DNA from: an uncultured Mediterraneibacter sp.
GTDB taxonomy: Bacteria; Bacillota; Clostridia; Lachnospirales; Lachnospiraceae
Direction of reading: 5' to 3'
DNA: 39,359 bases
NCBI GenBank assembly: GCA_944384505.1
Contig: CALWTQ010000033.1
Span: forward strand, 1-39,359
Position numbers and translations under genes: made by a program. Below, piece by piece: positions 7,049 to 16,284 of this stretch (the stretch's first letter is position 1; every line of letters begins with the position of its first letter). A model generated the notes under the pieces. That model did no database searches and had not been told where the DNA came from. It saw nothing but the letters and a program-made list of their open reading frames with translations.

Positions 7049-7948
7049 TCACGCATGTGTCATCGGAAGCATTGCGGCGCCTACGATTCCCGGCTCTTCA
7101 AGTTCAGCCTGTTTAAATACTACAGACTGCATGCCCGCATGAATCATATCGCGATAATACTTCTCCATCTTATCAAAGAATACATCCTTTCCCTTCATAA
7201 CGCCGCCGCCCACGACAAACACGTGAGGGTCTATTACGTGGGCAATAGCAGAAAACATCATTGCCAGATCATATGCCATATCATCCACGATTTTTAATGC
7301 CTTCTCATCTCCTGAACGCGCCAGGTCAAATACATCCCCTGCGTGACGAATCTTATCTTCCCCGAACACTTCTTTTCCCTTACGGGTAACAGCTGTTCCG
7401 CTGGCCTCATTTTCCACTGCTCCCACATTGAGAATATTGTATTTCTTGCGGTTTCTGTCGATGCAGATATTCCCAATCTCACCTGCATGTCCGTTCTGGC
7501 CGCTGATTACTTTCTTGTCAATCACAAGTGCTCCGCCGATTCCTGTTGAAATCGTAACATAATACACGATTGGGTAGCCCTTCCCGCCGCCGAGAACAGC
7601 TTCGCCAAGAGCAGCCACTTTCACATCATTATCCATATATGTGGGTTTATGGAAATGGTTCTCAATATATTCCGCAATAGGGAAGCCTATAAGCTTCGGC
7701 AGATTTGTAGATACGATAATTTTTCCGTTAATTGTGTCAATGGGGCCGGGAATTCCCATTCCGATTCCCTCGCATTCCTCAAAACCTTCCAGACTTTCAA
7801 TCAGAGAGATCATCGTCTCCATTACCGCCTCAGCTCCGCGATCCGGATGGCTCTCGCTCTTTTTCATGGAGAGGATCTGTCCATCCTCCTGCACGATAGC
7901 GGCACGGATATTCGTTCCCCCGAGATCAACCCCTATGTACTTTTTCAT
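7049..7948 (-). CDS. ROK family sugar kinase
   Basis: A 299-residue protein of the ROK family. The N-terminal phosphate-binding loop is YIGVDLGGTNIRAAI; GIGMGIPGPID, YMDNDVKVAALGEAVLGGG (with the catalytic Asp of DNDV) and TISTGIGGALVI follow, and GHAGEIGN holds the conserved His and Glu. ROK kinases phosphorylate hexoses or N-acetylhexosamines with ATP. Unusually, the Cys-rich zinc-binding segment (CxCGxxGCxE) is replaced by a cysteine-poor stretch ending VGAVENEASGTA. In this locus the likely role is phosphorylation of the sugar released by GH112 or the glycosidases, for example GlcNAc or GalNAc; this is inferred. ATG 7948 has GAGGTG upstream. It is divergent from the AraC gene. Confidence 0.88.
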   Translation of the reverse strand: MKKYIGVDLGGTNIRAAIVQEDGQILSMKKSESHPDRGAEAVMETMISLIESLEGFEECEGIGMGIPGPIDTINGKIIVSTNLPKLIGFPIAEYIENHFHKPTYMDNDVKVAALGEAVLGGGKGYPIVYYVTISTGIGGALVIDKKVISGQNGHAGEIGNICIDRNRKKYNILNVGAVENEASGTAVTRKGKEVFGEDKIRHAGDVFDLARSGDEKALKIVDDMAYDLAMMFSAIAHVIDPHVFVVGGGVMKGKDVFFDKMEKYYRDMIHAGMQSVVFKQAELEEPGIVGAAMLPMTHA

Positions 7949-8140
7949 GTCAGCACCTCATTTCTTTTTTTAGATATTTTGTCTTTATTCTTGCATTTTT
8001 GCTTTTTTTGTTCTATTGTTAGTATAATAACATATCACTTAAAAAATATAAAGCAGTAGGATTTAATCTTTACCCTGAAGTCAGGCAGTTACTATTCATG
8101 CCCTACGTCAAATAATGCTAAAAACAGAAAGGAAAATCAG

Positions 8141-8971
8141 ATGAGCCACAGTCAGCATTCGGTAAACCAGAACTCTATTCCTAAATTAAACGCCCGGCTT
8201 TTGTCCATTGCATTATCCAAGGACGAGCAGGACTGGCAGAGTGTTTTTCACACCCATCATTTTACTGAAATTTTCTTCGTACTTGAAGGGCAGGGCAATT
8301 TTCTTTTTCGCGAAGGGACACGCTCCATCCGAACAGGGGATTTAATTGTGATCCCCCCGTACATTGAGCATACAGAACAGTCCATACCCGGCACTGCTTT
8401 AAAATATTACGTCCTGGGCATTGACGGAATTACCTTCCAGACAAAATATGACGCCGCAGCTGCGCAGATTTACTGCAATTTTGATAACCATTCCATAATC
8501 GCTAATCTTTTCGATCAAATTTATTATGAAATTAAAGGGGAACAGTACGGTTCCGATCAGATTTGCCAGCATCTGCTTGAAGTTCTACTGCTTCGTATTG
8601 TCCGGGCAAAACAGCTTATTCCTATTCCCATGAATTCCGTAAAGATGTCCAAGGAGTGTGCGCAGATAAAAGAATTCCTTGATACAAACTATGCATCTCA
8701 CATCACTCTTGACACGTTAACTAAGCTGACTCATATGAACAAATACTATATGGCACATTCATTTACAAAGTTTACAGGGTTGTCTCCAATCCAATACTTG
8801 AACCAGCGGCGCATTGCGGCAGCCTGCCATCTTCTGACCAATACAGATCACTCTATTTCAGATATTGCAGCACTTACCGGATTTTCCTCTCAGTCCTATT
8901 TTACGCAGACTTTCCGGAAATTTCATAACATTACGCCGATTAAGTACCGACAGCTCCGCTCAAAGTCCTGA
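8141..8971 (+). CDS. AraC family transcriptional regulator with cupin sensor
   Basis: A 276-residue regulator. The N-terminal cupin-like domain reads HTHHFTEIFFVLEGQG then GDLIVIPPYIEHTEQS, the sugar-sensing fold of AraC. The C-terminal region has two helix-turn-helix units: ITLDTLTKLTHMNKYYMAHSFTKFTG and ISDIAALTGFSSQSYFTQTFRKFHNITPIKYR, the standard AraC signature. It lies divergent from the ROK kinase and next to the GH112/ABC operon, so it likely activates this locus on binding an oligosaccharide or its breakdown product. A candidate target is the inverted repeat at 14500-14527, although AraC sites are more often direct repeats. ATG 8141 is preceded by AAAGGAAAA. Confidence 0.9.
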   Translation: MSHSQHSVNQNSIPKLNARLLSIALSKDEQDWQSVFHTHHFTEIFFVLEGQGNFLFREGTRSIRTGDLIVIPPYIEHTEQSIPGTALKYYVLGIDGITFQTKYDAAAAQIYCNFDNHSIIANLFDQIYYEIKGEQYGSDQICQHLLEVLLLRIVRAKQLIPIPMNSVKMSKECAQIKEFLDTNYASHITLDTLTKLTHMNKYYMAHSFTKFTGLSPIQYLNQRRIAAACHLLTNTDHSISDIAALTGFSSQSYFTQTFRKFHNITPIKYRQLRSKS

Positions 8972-8979
8972 TTCTGTAT

Positions 8980-9025
8980 AAAAGCCACTAAGATGGCCGG
9001 AATTCCGGCCATCTTTATGGCTTTT
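8980..9025. terminator. Convergent bidirectional terminator
   Basis: AAAAGCCA...AGATGGCCGGAA pairs with TTCCGGCCATCT...TGGCTTTT across 46 bases, with A-run and T-run on either side. It separates the AraC gene from the end of the GH112 gene. Confidence 0.85.
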
Positions 9026-9028
9026 CCA

Positions 9029-11191
9029 TTAAATCTCATACCACTTGATTTCATTTGCATTGAGATCCAGTTCAAAACTGGAGCCGTCGCCCTTATAAAC
9101 CGTTGTGCTCTGCGGCTCATAAGTATTATTTACAACGCAGTATTTTCCATTTTTTACATATGCATGAACTTCTACATTAAAGTTTGTGCTGAACCACTTA
9201 TGCAGGTTCTCCTCATCATGTGACGCCCAGATGATCGAACGGTAGAGAATACGGCTGTTCTCAAAGCTGTACGGAAGTCCGCTGATATATACACAGCGTC
9301 CGCTTCCGAACTCATTGACAGCCATCTGCACTTCCTTATTGCGCTGCACAAGAATCTGAGTTCCGTCAAGAGCGTAAATATTCTTTTCTCCTTCTCCGAA
9401 ATCAATCTCTTTTGTACAGTCTTCTTTGATAAAGTGATCATGCTCATCCCAGTTGTATTTATCCATATTGAGAGTAAATCCATTCTCTCTCTCCACTCCC
9501 ATCACAGTTGCAAGCTGGAAGAAATGGCCTTCGTGCTGATGAGCTGCAGGCTCACCTACACCGATAAAGCCGCCGCCTTCATAGATGAATTTTTTGACAG
9601 CGGTTATAACCGTCTCGTCAAGCCAGTTGTCTCCGCCGGTATATGCCGTATCTGCGTCACCGATATTCATCAGCACATCAATGTCATCCAGAATAGCCGG
9701 ATTATTTCTGATGTCATCAAAGCTGATAAACTTCACATCGAACGGCGCACCGCTGAGCGCTTCAATAATCCCCGCATAGGAATATGTCTCCCTGTGGTAG
9801 ATCGCATGGTGTACCATATGATTGCCCCATGCACGCATCTTGCCCCAACAGTTTAAAATTGCGACTTTCTTAATACAGTACGGAGTTGTTCCTTTAATAT
9901 TATCATAAAGTTCGCGAAATTCATCACATACACTTTCCACATAATCAATAAATTCCGGGAACTTCAAAGCAAGTTTCAGATATCCTCCATATCCGATCCG
10001 ATCAATCGGCTTTCTTAAAATCGCACGTCTTGCTGTCACCCAGTTTACCTTCGCCTCTTTCACCGGATCTCCGCCCTCACGGAATACATCTGGGAAAAAG
10101 TATGGCAGCAATCGTCCTTCTCTGTAATTTACTCCTTCTATATCGCTAATCAAGCGCAGTGTGGAACCATTACCGACACTTCCGACAACAGCGTCCAAAC
10201 CGATTGTTTTAAATTCATCCATAAACGGCTCCATACCGATCCAGTGATCTCCCAGGAACATCATTGCTTCTTTGCCGCCTTCGTGTGTGATATCCACCAT
10301 TTCTTTGGCAAGCTTTGCAACTTCCCTCCTCTGGAAAGTCTGGAAATCTGTAAACTCCTTGGACGGAATACGATAAGGGTTGTTCATGTACCCCTGATCA
10401 ATAATAAATTCCGGACGGAACTTATATCCCACTTCTTTCTCAAACTGATCCAGAATATACGGGCTGACGGATGCGGAATAACCATACCAGTCTACGTACT
10501 TTTCTCTTGCCAGCTCGTCAAATATCAATGTAAACTGATGGAAAAATGTTGTATAACGGATTACATTGATATGCGGATTATCCTTGATAAACTTTCTCAG
10601 ACGCTCCATCGAATATTTATGTGTCTTCGGCTGGCGGACATCAAATGTAATCTGCTTTTCAAAGTTTGTCCATCCGTTTGTCACCGCATTATACATATGA
10701 ACCGGATCCCACATGATATAAGCCAGAAAGCTTACTGTATAATCATGAAACCGTTTCGCACCATGAATTGTCACATTTCCCGTTTCCTCATCATAACTCC
10801 ATTCAGATACAGGTACAATTTCTCCTGTAGTACGGTCAATCACTTCCCACCATCTTGTAATGTCATCATGATTATTCACTTTGAGCATATCCGGATACAG
10901 ATGATTCATCAGATGAACGGACAGTTCATTTTCTGTTGCCGTATAAAATGGCGTCATAATATACATCTGCTGAATTTCATCCGGATTTGCTTTTGCCCAT
11001 GCATTATCTTTTCTTGTTGTGTAATAAGTAGAATAGACCTTTGCATCCACATTTTTTAATTCTTCGGGATAATCAGTTCCGTCGCAATCGCGAATTGCAT
11101 CCGCTCCCCATCGCTTTAACAGCTCAAGAGTCTCTGGTACTACATCCACATCAGTTGGAATAGTAACCCTTCCTTTAGAATGTTCTTTCAA
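9029..11191 (-). CDS. gnpA: GH112 beta-galactosyl-N-acetylhexosamine phosphorylase
   Basis: A 720-residue cytosolic enzyme of GH112, full length for the family. The opening KGRVTIPTDVD...LLKRWGADAIRDCDGTDYPEEL and the catalytic segment KEAMMFLGDHWIGMEPF, with the general-acid Asp at residue 315, match lacto-N-biose/galacto-N-biose phosphorylases; GSVGNGSTLRLISDIEGV and GRLLPYFFPDVF are also conserved. The reaction is phosphorolysis of Gal-beta-1,3-GlcNAc or GalNAc to galactose 1-phosphate and HexNAc. GH112 also includes Gal-beta-1,4-rhamnose phosphorylases, and I cannot separate the specificities. The start is TTG 11191 with AAGGAG seven bases upstream; the ATG between them runs into a stop. 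It is the fourth gene behind the ABC importer, so its substrate enters intact. Confidence 0.92.
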   Translation of the reverse strand: MKEHSKGRVTIPTDVDVVPETLELLKRWGADAIRDCDGTDYPEELKNVDAKVYSTYYTTRKDNAWAKANPDEIQQMYIMTPFYTATENELSVHLMNHLYPDMLKVNNHDDITRWWEVIDRTTGEIVPVSEWSYDEETGNVTIHGAKRFHDYTVSFLAYIMWDPVHMYNAVTNGWTNFEKQITFDVRQPKTHKYSMERLRKFIKDNPHINVIRYTTFFHQFTLIFDELAREKYVDWYGYSASVSPYILDQFEKEVGYKFRPEFIIDQGYMNNPYRIPSKEFTDFQTFQRREVAKLAKEMVDITHEGGKEAMMFLGDHWIGMEPFMDEFKTIGLDAVVGSVGNGSTLRLISDIEGVNYREGRLLPYFFPDVFREGGDPVKEAKVNWVTARRAILRKPIDRIGYGGYLKLALKFPEFIDYVESVCDEFRELYDNIKGTTPYCIKKVAILNCWGKMRAWGNHMVHHAIYHRETYSYAGIIEALSGAPFDVKFISFDDIRNNPAILDDIDVLMNIGDADTAYTGGDNWLDETVITAVKKFIYEGGGFIGVGEPAAHQHEGHFFQLATVMGVERENGFTLNMDKYNWDEHDHFIKEDCTKEIDFGEGEKNIYALDGTQILVQRNKEVQMAVNEFGSGRCVYISGLPYSFENSRILYRSIIWASHDEENLHKWFSTNFNVEVHAYVKNGKYCVVNNTYEPQSTTVYKGDGSSFELDLNANEIKWYEI

Positions 11192-11215
11192 CTCATTTCT
11201 CCTTTCTTATACAAA

Positions 11216-11246
11216 CGGATCGGTACAGATACACTATCCCGATCCG
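11216..11246 (-). promoter_or_regulatory. Intercistronic hairpin between permease and GH112 genes
   Basis: CGGATCGG and CCGATCCG pair around a 15-base loop in the 82-base gap before GH112. There is no strong T-run, so it may be an RNA-stabilising or attenuating stem rather than a full terminator. Confidence 0.5.
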
Positions 11247-11273
11247 CTATTTTACACAAACAAATATACTGTC

Positions 11274-12146
11274 TTAACCTTTGACACCGCCACCGGTAAC
11301 ACCAGCGATAATCTTCTCTGACAGGAAGATGTAGAGAAGGAATGTCGGCAGGAATACGATAATAACTGAAGCAAAAAGGCCTCCATAATTCCCTGTATAT
11401 TTCATGGAATTTACAATCTGCAGAAGTCCAACTCCAACCGGCGTTGTTTCCGTCGAGGTTGCAAAAATGAGAGCCATAAAGAACTCATTCCAAACACTCA
11501 TGAAATTGAATATCGTAACAGTTACAATCGCTGGCTGCACAAGCGGAAGCATGATCTGCCAGAATGTTTTGGCTGGCGTACATCCATCGATCGCCGCCGC
11601 CTCCTCGTAACTCCTTGACAAGCTTGCAAAAAAGTTAAGCAGATATGTTGTCGTAAAGGGTACCCGGAGAAGGATGTATAATATAATCAGCAAAATTCTT
11701 CCTCTGATATGATACTGTGCTGTCAGGGAATAGATTGGCATAATAATCATAACTTCCGGAATGCTCATGGCCAGAACAAGGCTAGTCTTGATTCCCTTAT
11801 TTCCAAGGAATGTAAATCTTGAAAGCACATATGCTGCAGGCGCTGAAATCAAGATTACAAAAACACAGGTAACTGTCGCATACAGCAGCGAATTCAAAAA
11901 GTATACGGAAACATTACCAGTATTCCATGCATTAATATAATTTTCAAAATGGAATCCGGATTCAAACTTAAATACCGAACCGGAAAAAATTTCTCTAGAT
12001 GTAGACAAACTGGCTCCCAAAATCCAAAACAGAAAAGCTGCCGTAAATAGAACCCATATTATAACAATCAGATAGCCTGGCAAAAGAGCCGCTTCTTTTT
12101 TCCAGTTAATTTTCTCTTTATATACCACTTTGTTCTCTTTACTCAT
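11274..12146 (-). CDS. Carbohydrate ABC transporter permease (CUT1, MalG type)
   Basis: A 290-residue inner-membrane protein with six predicted transmembrane helices. The cytoplasmic loop EEAAAIDGCTPAKTFWQIMLPLVQPA is the EAA motif that docks to the ATPase. The N-terminal part (helix around LPGYLIVIIWVLFTAAFLFW) and ending are typical of MalG-type partners. It follows the first permease by 21 bases and precedes GH112. No ATPase gene is in the operon, as is usual in Firmicutes where a shared MsmK-like ATPase energises many importers. ATG 12146 has AAAGGGTGAG upstream. Expected to carry the oligosaccharide bound by the lipoprotein at 13135-14412. Confidence 0.92.
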   Translation of the reverse strand: MSKENKVVYKEKINWKKEAALLPGYLIVIIWVLFTAAFLFWILGASLSTSREIFSGSVFKFESGFHFENYINAWNTGNVSVYFLNSLLYATVTCVFVILISAPAAYVLSRFTFLGNKGIKTSLVLAMSIPEVMIIMPIYSLTAQYHIRGRILLIILYILLRVPFTTTYLLNFFASLSRSYEEAAAIDGCTPAKTFWQIMLPLVQPAIVTVTIFNFMSVWNEFFMALIFATSTETTPVGVGLLQIVNSMKYTGNYGGLFASVIIVFLPTFLLYIFLSEKIIAGVTGGGVKG

Positions 12147-12167
12147 TTTCTCACCCTTTCCTGCGGA

Positions 12168-13061
12168 CTAGAATTCCAGATCATCATCTTTGAGCAGTTT
12201 ATTCATTACGAAATATATCACTCCTACAATAATTGCAAGCACTACGCCAATTGCTGCTCCGGCCCCGGCATCGCGTTGAACGTTTCCAACGGTGCCGAAA
12301 ACCGTATCATATAAATAAACTACCGGCACAACCGTTGAAGCCTCTGTACTGACGGGCGAAAACATTTTCGACCAGAGGAAGAAAGTCAGACAGTTTACAC
12401 TCCAAAAGGTAATATTAGTCTTAAAAATACTGCGAAGTAACGGAAGCGTAATTTGGAAAAACTGCTGTACCTTATTTGCGCCATCAATCGTTGCAGCTTC
12501 TCCAAGATCCGCCGGTATTCTTTCAATGCCGTTAATAAAAATCAGCATATAATAACCAACTGCACCAAAGCAGAACGCCCCCAGCATGGCCCAGAACTTC
12601 ATATCCGTACCCAGCCAGTTCTTTCCTTCCAATCCTAATGTACTCAGAATTTGATTTAAAAGTCCGTAATCCTGATTGTAAATATACTGAATCCACATTG
12701 TTGCCAAAGCAACAGCACTAATAATATTAGGCATGTAAATAGCCGCGCGGAAAAACTTTTTGAACCTGATGCCGCTTGTAAGGATAACGGCAAAAAGCAG
12801 TGCAATTGAAAGAATAATAATCCCGCCGATTATCCATATTATCAGAACATTTCGCATTGCTCTTTGAAATGTTGGGCTGGTAAAAATCTTTATATAATTA
12901 TCTATTCCATTAAATGTCCAGTTTGACACATCGGACGTAACGCTTTCAATTCCGAAAAAGCTCATAGCAACTGTACGGACTACCGGATACAAATACATAA
13001 CAAACAGGGCAAGCAGGCAGGGAAGGATAAAACCTATAATAAAAATCCTATTTTTCTTCAT
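12168..13061 (-). CDS. Carbohydrate ABC transporter permease (CUT1, MalF type)
   Basis: A protein of about 297 residues with six transmembrane helices, opening IFIIGFILPCLLALFVMYLYPVVRT. The EAA loop is DLGEAATIDGANKVQQFFQITLPLL. It pairs with the MalG-type permease encoded directly downstream. The start is uncertain: ATG 13061 gives a normal MKKNR N-terminus with GAGGTG about 12 bases away, while an in-frame GTG at 13076 overlaps that ribosome site. A small hairpin (13093-13115) separates it from the binding-protein gene, a common arrangement that keeps the binding protein more abundant. Confidence 0.9.
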   Translation of the reverse strand: MKKNRIFIIGFILPCLLALFVMYLYPVVRTVAMSFFGIESVTSDVSNWTFNGIDNYIKIFTSPTFQRAMRNVLIIWIIGGIIILSIALLFAVILTSGIRFKKFFRAAIYMPNIISAVALATMWIQYIYNQDYGLLNQILSTLGLEGKNWLGTDMKFWAMLGAFCFGAVGYYMLIFINGIERIPADLGEAATIDGANKVQQFFQITLPLLRSIFKTNITFWSVNCLTFFLWSKMFSPVSTEASTVVPVVYLYDTVFGTVGNVQRDAGAGAAIGVVLAIIVGVIYFVMNKLLKDDDLEF

Positions 13062-13092
13062 CTTCCTATATTTCACCTCTTCGACAAAATAA

Positions 13093-13115
13093 GGTGACGC
13101 TAAATTAGCGCCACC
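13093..13115 (-). promoter_or_regulatory. Intercistronic stem-loop after the binding-protein gene
   Basis: GGTG-A-CGCTAA and TTAGCG-C-CACC pair around a very short loop. The stem lies between binding-protein and permease genes and lacks a T-run, so it probably protects the upstream RNA and lowers read-through. Confidence 0.6.
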
Positions 13116-13134
13116 CTGCGACTTTCAGCTAATT

Positions 13135-14412
13135 TTAGTACAAAGCATCCATAGCCGCCGCAAAATCTGCGCCTGTAGCATAGCTGCCCTCATACAGTTT
13201 TACTACTGTCTCCTGAATAACAGACATCAGATCTGCATTTTCATTCAGACCCATATTCCAGGTAAGCGGTGCATCTGTTGCCTCAAGTACCTCTGTTGTA
13301 CCAGCCTGAGAAGCCGGAGCTGTATTATTCGGATCAGCCGGGATCTGGTTAGCCAGGTCTGCTTTATTCTGATCCTGTTCGCCTGTTACAATATACATAG
13401 CGAAATCAAATGCTGCCTGCTGATTCTCGCTGTAGCTTGTAATAGCGATTGAGTTAGCGCCTGCAAATGTACTTGTAGAATCAGCGCCGTTCTCAACTGT
13501 CGGATATGCAAACAGTCCCCAGTTCAGTTCTGTGCCAGAGTTCTGATTTACCTCAGATGTTACATAGTTTGCGCAAACAACCATTGCAACATTCTGCTCA
13601 ATACCCATCTTGTTCTGGCTTGCCGGGTACTCATCAGGTGCACCGTCTGCAAGGTATCCCGCATTTACAAACTCAATAATGTCATCTGCTGCCTGAATAA
13701 CCCCTTCATTCTGGCTCCATCCACCATTTACTGCAAGATCAGCTGTCGCATCTTCACCAATTGTTCTTGCAAGATGATATCCGAACCAGAACGGAGCGTA
13801 TGTGCTGTCCAAAGCCATCGGCTGGTAGCCATTATCCTTCATGGTCTGGCAAGCTTCCATAAACTCATCCCAAGTCGTTGGTGTCTCTGTAATGCCGCAG
13901 TCATCAAAGATGTCTTTATTGTAGAACACACCGCCTACAGATGGCTGCTCTGTTACGCATGCGAGGAATCCGGCGTTCTCATTTACTACATCATTGAATA
14001 CCTGATAGCTCTTGTCGGCATATCCTGCAGCGTCAGCCATCTCTGTAAGATCCGCCACATAATCCACATAGTTTCCTGTGATTCTTGTGTAGTCGTCCTC
14101 GAACAGGTCAAAAGACTCTTCGCTTTCCAGGGCTGACGAAAGAATATTTTTGATATCGCGCCCTTTCCACTCGAAAGTTATATGAGCGCCTGTTTCTTCC
14201 TCAAAAGCATCCGCCGCTTCCTGAAGAGCCTGTCCCTGCGGTTCTGCGCTTGTCCACATAGACCAGTATGTAAGTTCTACGCCGTCATACTGTTTTCCGC
14301 CCTCGTCTGATGAACCGCTGTCGCCGCCACTTCCGCTTGAGCTTCCACATCCGGCAACAAGCCCCGTTACCATAGCCGCTGCAAGCAGTACACTGATTAC
14401 TTTCTTTTTCAT
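13135..14412 (-). CDS. Sugar ABC transporter substrate-binding lipoprotein
   Basis: A 425-residue extracellular lipoprotein. The signal peptide MKKKVISVLLAAAMVTGLVAGC has a lipobox LVAGC with Cys 22, followed by a Ser/Gly linker. The mature part has the family 1 binding-protein pattern: VELTYWSMWTS near the start, ADAFEEETGAHITFEW, and GGVFYNKDIFDDCGITETPTTWDEFMEACQTMKDNG. It is the first gene of a minus-strand operon with two permeases and GH112, so it should bind a Gal-HexNAc-containing or sulfated oligosaccharide; the ligand is inferred from context only. ATG 14412 has AAAGGAGGAAG upstream. The upstream 350 bases hold an inverted repeat at 14500-14527. Confidence 0.93.
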   Translation of the reverse strand: MKKKVISVLLAAAMVTGLVAGCGSSSGSGGDSGSSDEGGKQYDGVELTYWSMWTSAEPQGQALQEAADAFEEETGAHITFEWKGRDIKNILSSALESEESFDLFEDDYTRITGNYVDYVADLTEMADAAGYADKSYQVFNDVVNENAGFLACVTEQPSVGGVFYNKDIFDDCGITETPTTWDEFMEACQTMKDNGYQPMALDSTYAPFWFGYHLARTIGEDATADLAVNGGWSQNEGVIQAADDIIEFVNAGYLADGAPDEYPASQNKMGIEQNVAMVVCANYVTSEVNQNSGTELNWGLFAYPTVENGADSTSTFAGANSIAITSYSENQQAAFDFAMYIVTGEQDQNKADLANQIPADPNNTAPASQAGTTEVLEATDAPLTWNMGLNENADLMSVIQETVVKLYEGSYATGADFAAAMDALY

Positions 14413-14499
14413 TTTACTTCCTCCTTTTCATATGTTATTTAAATTATATTTCTTATTCTTCACTATTTCAAGCTTGATCTTGTCCTGTTTTTTATATTT

Positions 14500-14527
14500 A
14501 TTGTCATTTTTACCACCGTATGACAAT
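14500..14527. promoter_or_regulatory. Perfect inverted repeat, operator candidate
   Basis: ATTGTCAT-N12-ATGACAAT lies about 88 bases before the binding-protein start, in the divergent region shared with the sulfatase gene. The 28-base dyad fits a dimeric regulator. No other copy was noticed in the window. Confidence 0.5.
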
Positions 14528-14654
14528 ATTGTTTAAATTTTCCCGTTATTTCACACAATTTTTCTTTTCCCCTCTGACATTTTTTTACATTTCTTACAAT
14601 TTTATAAGATCCTGCTCTATTTTATCTGCATCCTGTCTTTTTGATTCCTATTTC

Positions 14655-14683
14655 TTGATTTTGTACTTTGCATGCACTATCAT
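14655..14683 (+). promoter_or_regulatory. Promoter of the sulfatase pair
   Basis: TTGATT (14655-14660) and TATCAT (14678-14683) are 17 bases apart, 78 bases before the first sulfatase start. The rest of the 14413-14760 gap is AT-rich with no gene seen. Confidence 0.45.
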
Positions 14684-14760
14684 AAAAGCAAATATCGCAC
14701 TACATATTTAATTCATTCTCTGTGTCTCAATGATGTCAGAGGAAGAAAAGGAGTGATAAG

Positions 14761-16233
14761 ATGAAACATCCAAATATTGTTCTGATCATGACAGATCAGT
14801 TACGCGGAGACTGTCTTGGGTATGCCGGCCACCCAGATGTAAAAACTCCCTACCTGGACACACTTGCTTCAACCGGCGTTATGTTTTCCCGCGCTTACAG
14901 TGCGTGTCCAAGCTGTATCGCCGCACGCGCAGCTCTTCATACCGGAATGGCACAAAGCCATCATGGACGGGTAGGCTATAAAGATGGTGTTGCGTGGAAT
15001 TACGAGCACACCATGGCAGGGGAACTCTCCAAAGCCGGGTATTATACCCAGTGTGTCGGAAAAATGCATGTATATCCATTAAGAAATTACCTTGGATTCC
15101 ATAATGTAGAACTCCATGACGGATATCTGGGTGCAGCACGGCGTGCTTCCCTTCCCTATCAAGAATCACAGCTTGTAGCCGACGATTATTTTCACTGGCT
15201 CAAGCAGGAGCTCGGAGTAACGGCCGATGTTACAGAAACCGGTATCGAATGCAACAGCTTTATCTCCCGCCCGTGGATGCACGAAGAAAAATATCATCCT
15301 ACAAACTGGGTTACAGAACGGAGCATTGACTTCTTAAGGAGAAAAGATCCGAGGAAACCCTTTTTCCTGATGGCCTCTTACCTGCGCCCCCACCCTCCGT
15401 TTGATGCGCCGCAGCACTACTTTAATCTTTATAGCGATAAACCACTTCATCCCCCCTATATCGGCACATGGGAAACAGATGAATACTTAAAAAGAGACGG
15501 ACGTCTCTATGATTCAAAGTCCGGCCCGATAGATCCCGAATTGATGCGGCAGGCTCAGATTGGCTATTATGCATGCATCACACATCTTGATCACCAGATC
15601 GGGCGCCTGATTCTTGCATTAAAAGAATATGGCGTTTATGACGATTCTGTCATTCTCTTTACTTCCGATCATGGCGAGGAACTGTGTGACCACCACATGT
15701 TCAGAAAGGCCCGCCCGTATGAGGGAAGCTGCCATATACCTCTGATCATTACAGCCGGGAAGAATGTACTGACTGATATTGCTTCATCCTCTGTCTGCAC
15801 AGATGTGGCAGAATTACGCGACATAATGCCAACGCTTCTTGACATAGCCGGAGCTCCGATTCCGGATACAGTGGATGGACACAGTCTTCTCCCATTGGTA
15901 CGTGAGCCTGAGAAATCACTGAGGAGCTGGCTCCATGGAGAGCATTCTTTTGATGAATTTTCAAACCACTGGATTGTAACCAAACGAGATAAATATATCT
16001 GGCATTCCTGGACAGGAAAAGAACAATATTTCAACCTTGCCGACGACCCCCATGAGCTGACCGATCTCATAAATGATCCTGACTGTCAGGACAGGATCTC
16101 AGAACTGCGGGGACATCTCATCGAAGCCCTGTCAGATCGCCCCGAGGGATATACGGACGGACAGCATCTTATTGCAGGACGCGAAGGTCTTAATGTTCTT
16201 CCCGAATATACGGAGAAACCTCATGTCTTATAG
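14761..16233 (+). CDS. Cytosolic sulfatase (S1 family, Cys type)
   Basis: A 490-residue type I sulfatase. It opens NIVLIMTDQLRGD, with the metal-binding Asp residues, and has the formylglycine site C-I-A-A-R at Cys 52 (CxAxR, the form modified by anaerobic maturases). GKMHVYP gives the conserved Lys-His, RPHPPFD and LFTSDHGEELCDHHMF the later metal and sulfate contacts. There is no signal peptide, so it acts on imported glycans, removing sulfate esters. The substrate position is unknown. It is followed 51 bases later by a second sulfatase, and the maturase gene is at 21615-22757. ATG 14761 has AAAAGGAG upstream. Transcribed divergently from the ABC operon. Confidence 0.93.
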   Translation: MKHPNIVLIMTDQLRGDCLGYAGHPDVKTPYLDTLASTGVMFSRAYSACPSCIAARAALHTGMAQSHHGRVGYKDGVAWNYEHTMAGELSKAGYYTQCVGKMHVYPLRNYLGFHNVELHDGYLGAARRASLPYQESQLVADDYFHWLKQELGVTADVTETGIECNSFISRPWMHEEKYHPTNWVTERSIDFLRRKDPRKPFFLMASYLRPHPPFDAPQHYFNLYSDKPLHPPYIGTWETDEYLKRDGRLYDSKSGPIDPELMRQAQIGYYACITHLDHQIGRLILALKEYGVYDDSVILFTSDHGEELCDHHMFRKARPYEGSCHIPLIITAGKNVLTDIASSSVCTDVAELRDIMPTLLDIAGAPIPDTVDGHSLLPLVREPEKSLRSWLHGEHSFDEFSNHWIVTKRDKYIWHSWTGKEQYFNLADDPHELTDLINDPDCQDRISELRGHLIEALSDRPEGYTDGQHLIAGREGLNVLPEYTEKPHVL

Positions 16234-16284
16234 GGTTTGCAGATATTCAAAAACAGACAACATTCTGACAAGGAGATTATATAA

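Noticed and set aside
10244-11059. 271-codon plus-strand frame inside the GH112 gene
   Set aside because: It is antisense to a full-length, motif-complete GH112 coding region and shows no recognisable domain.
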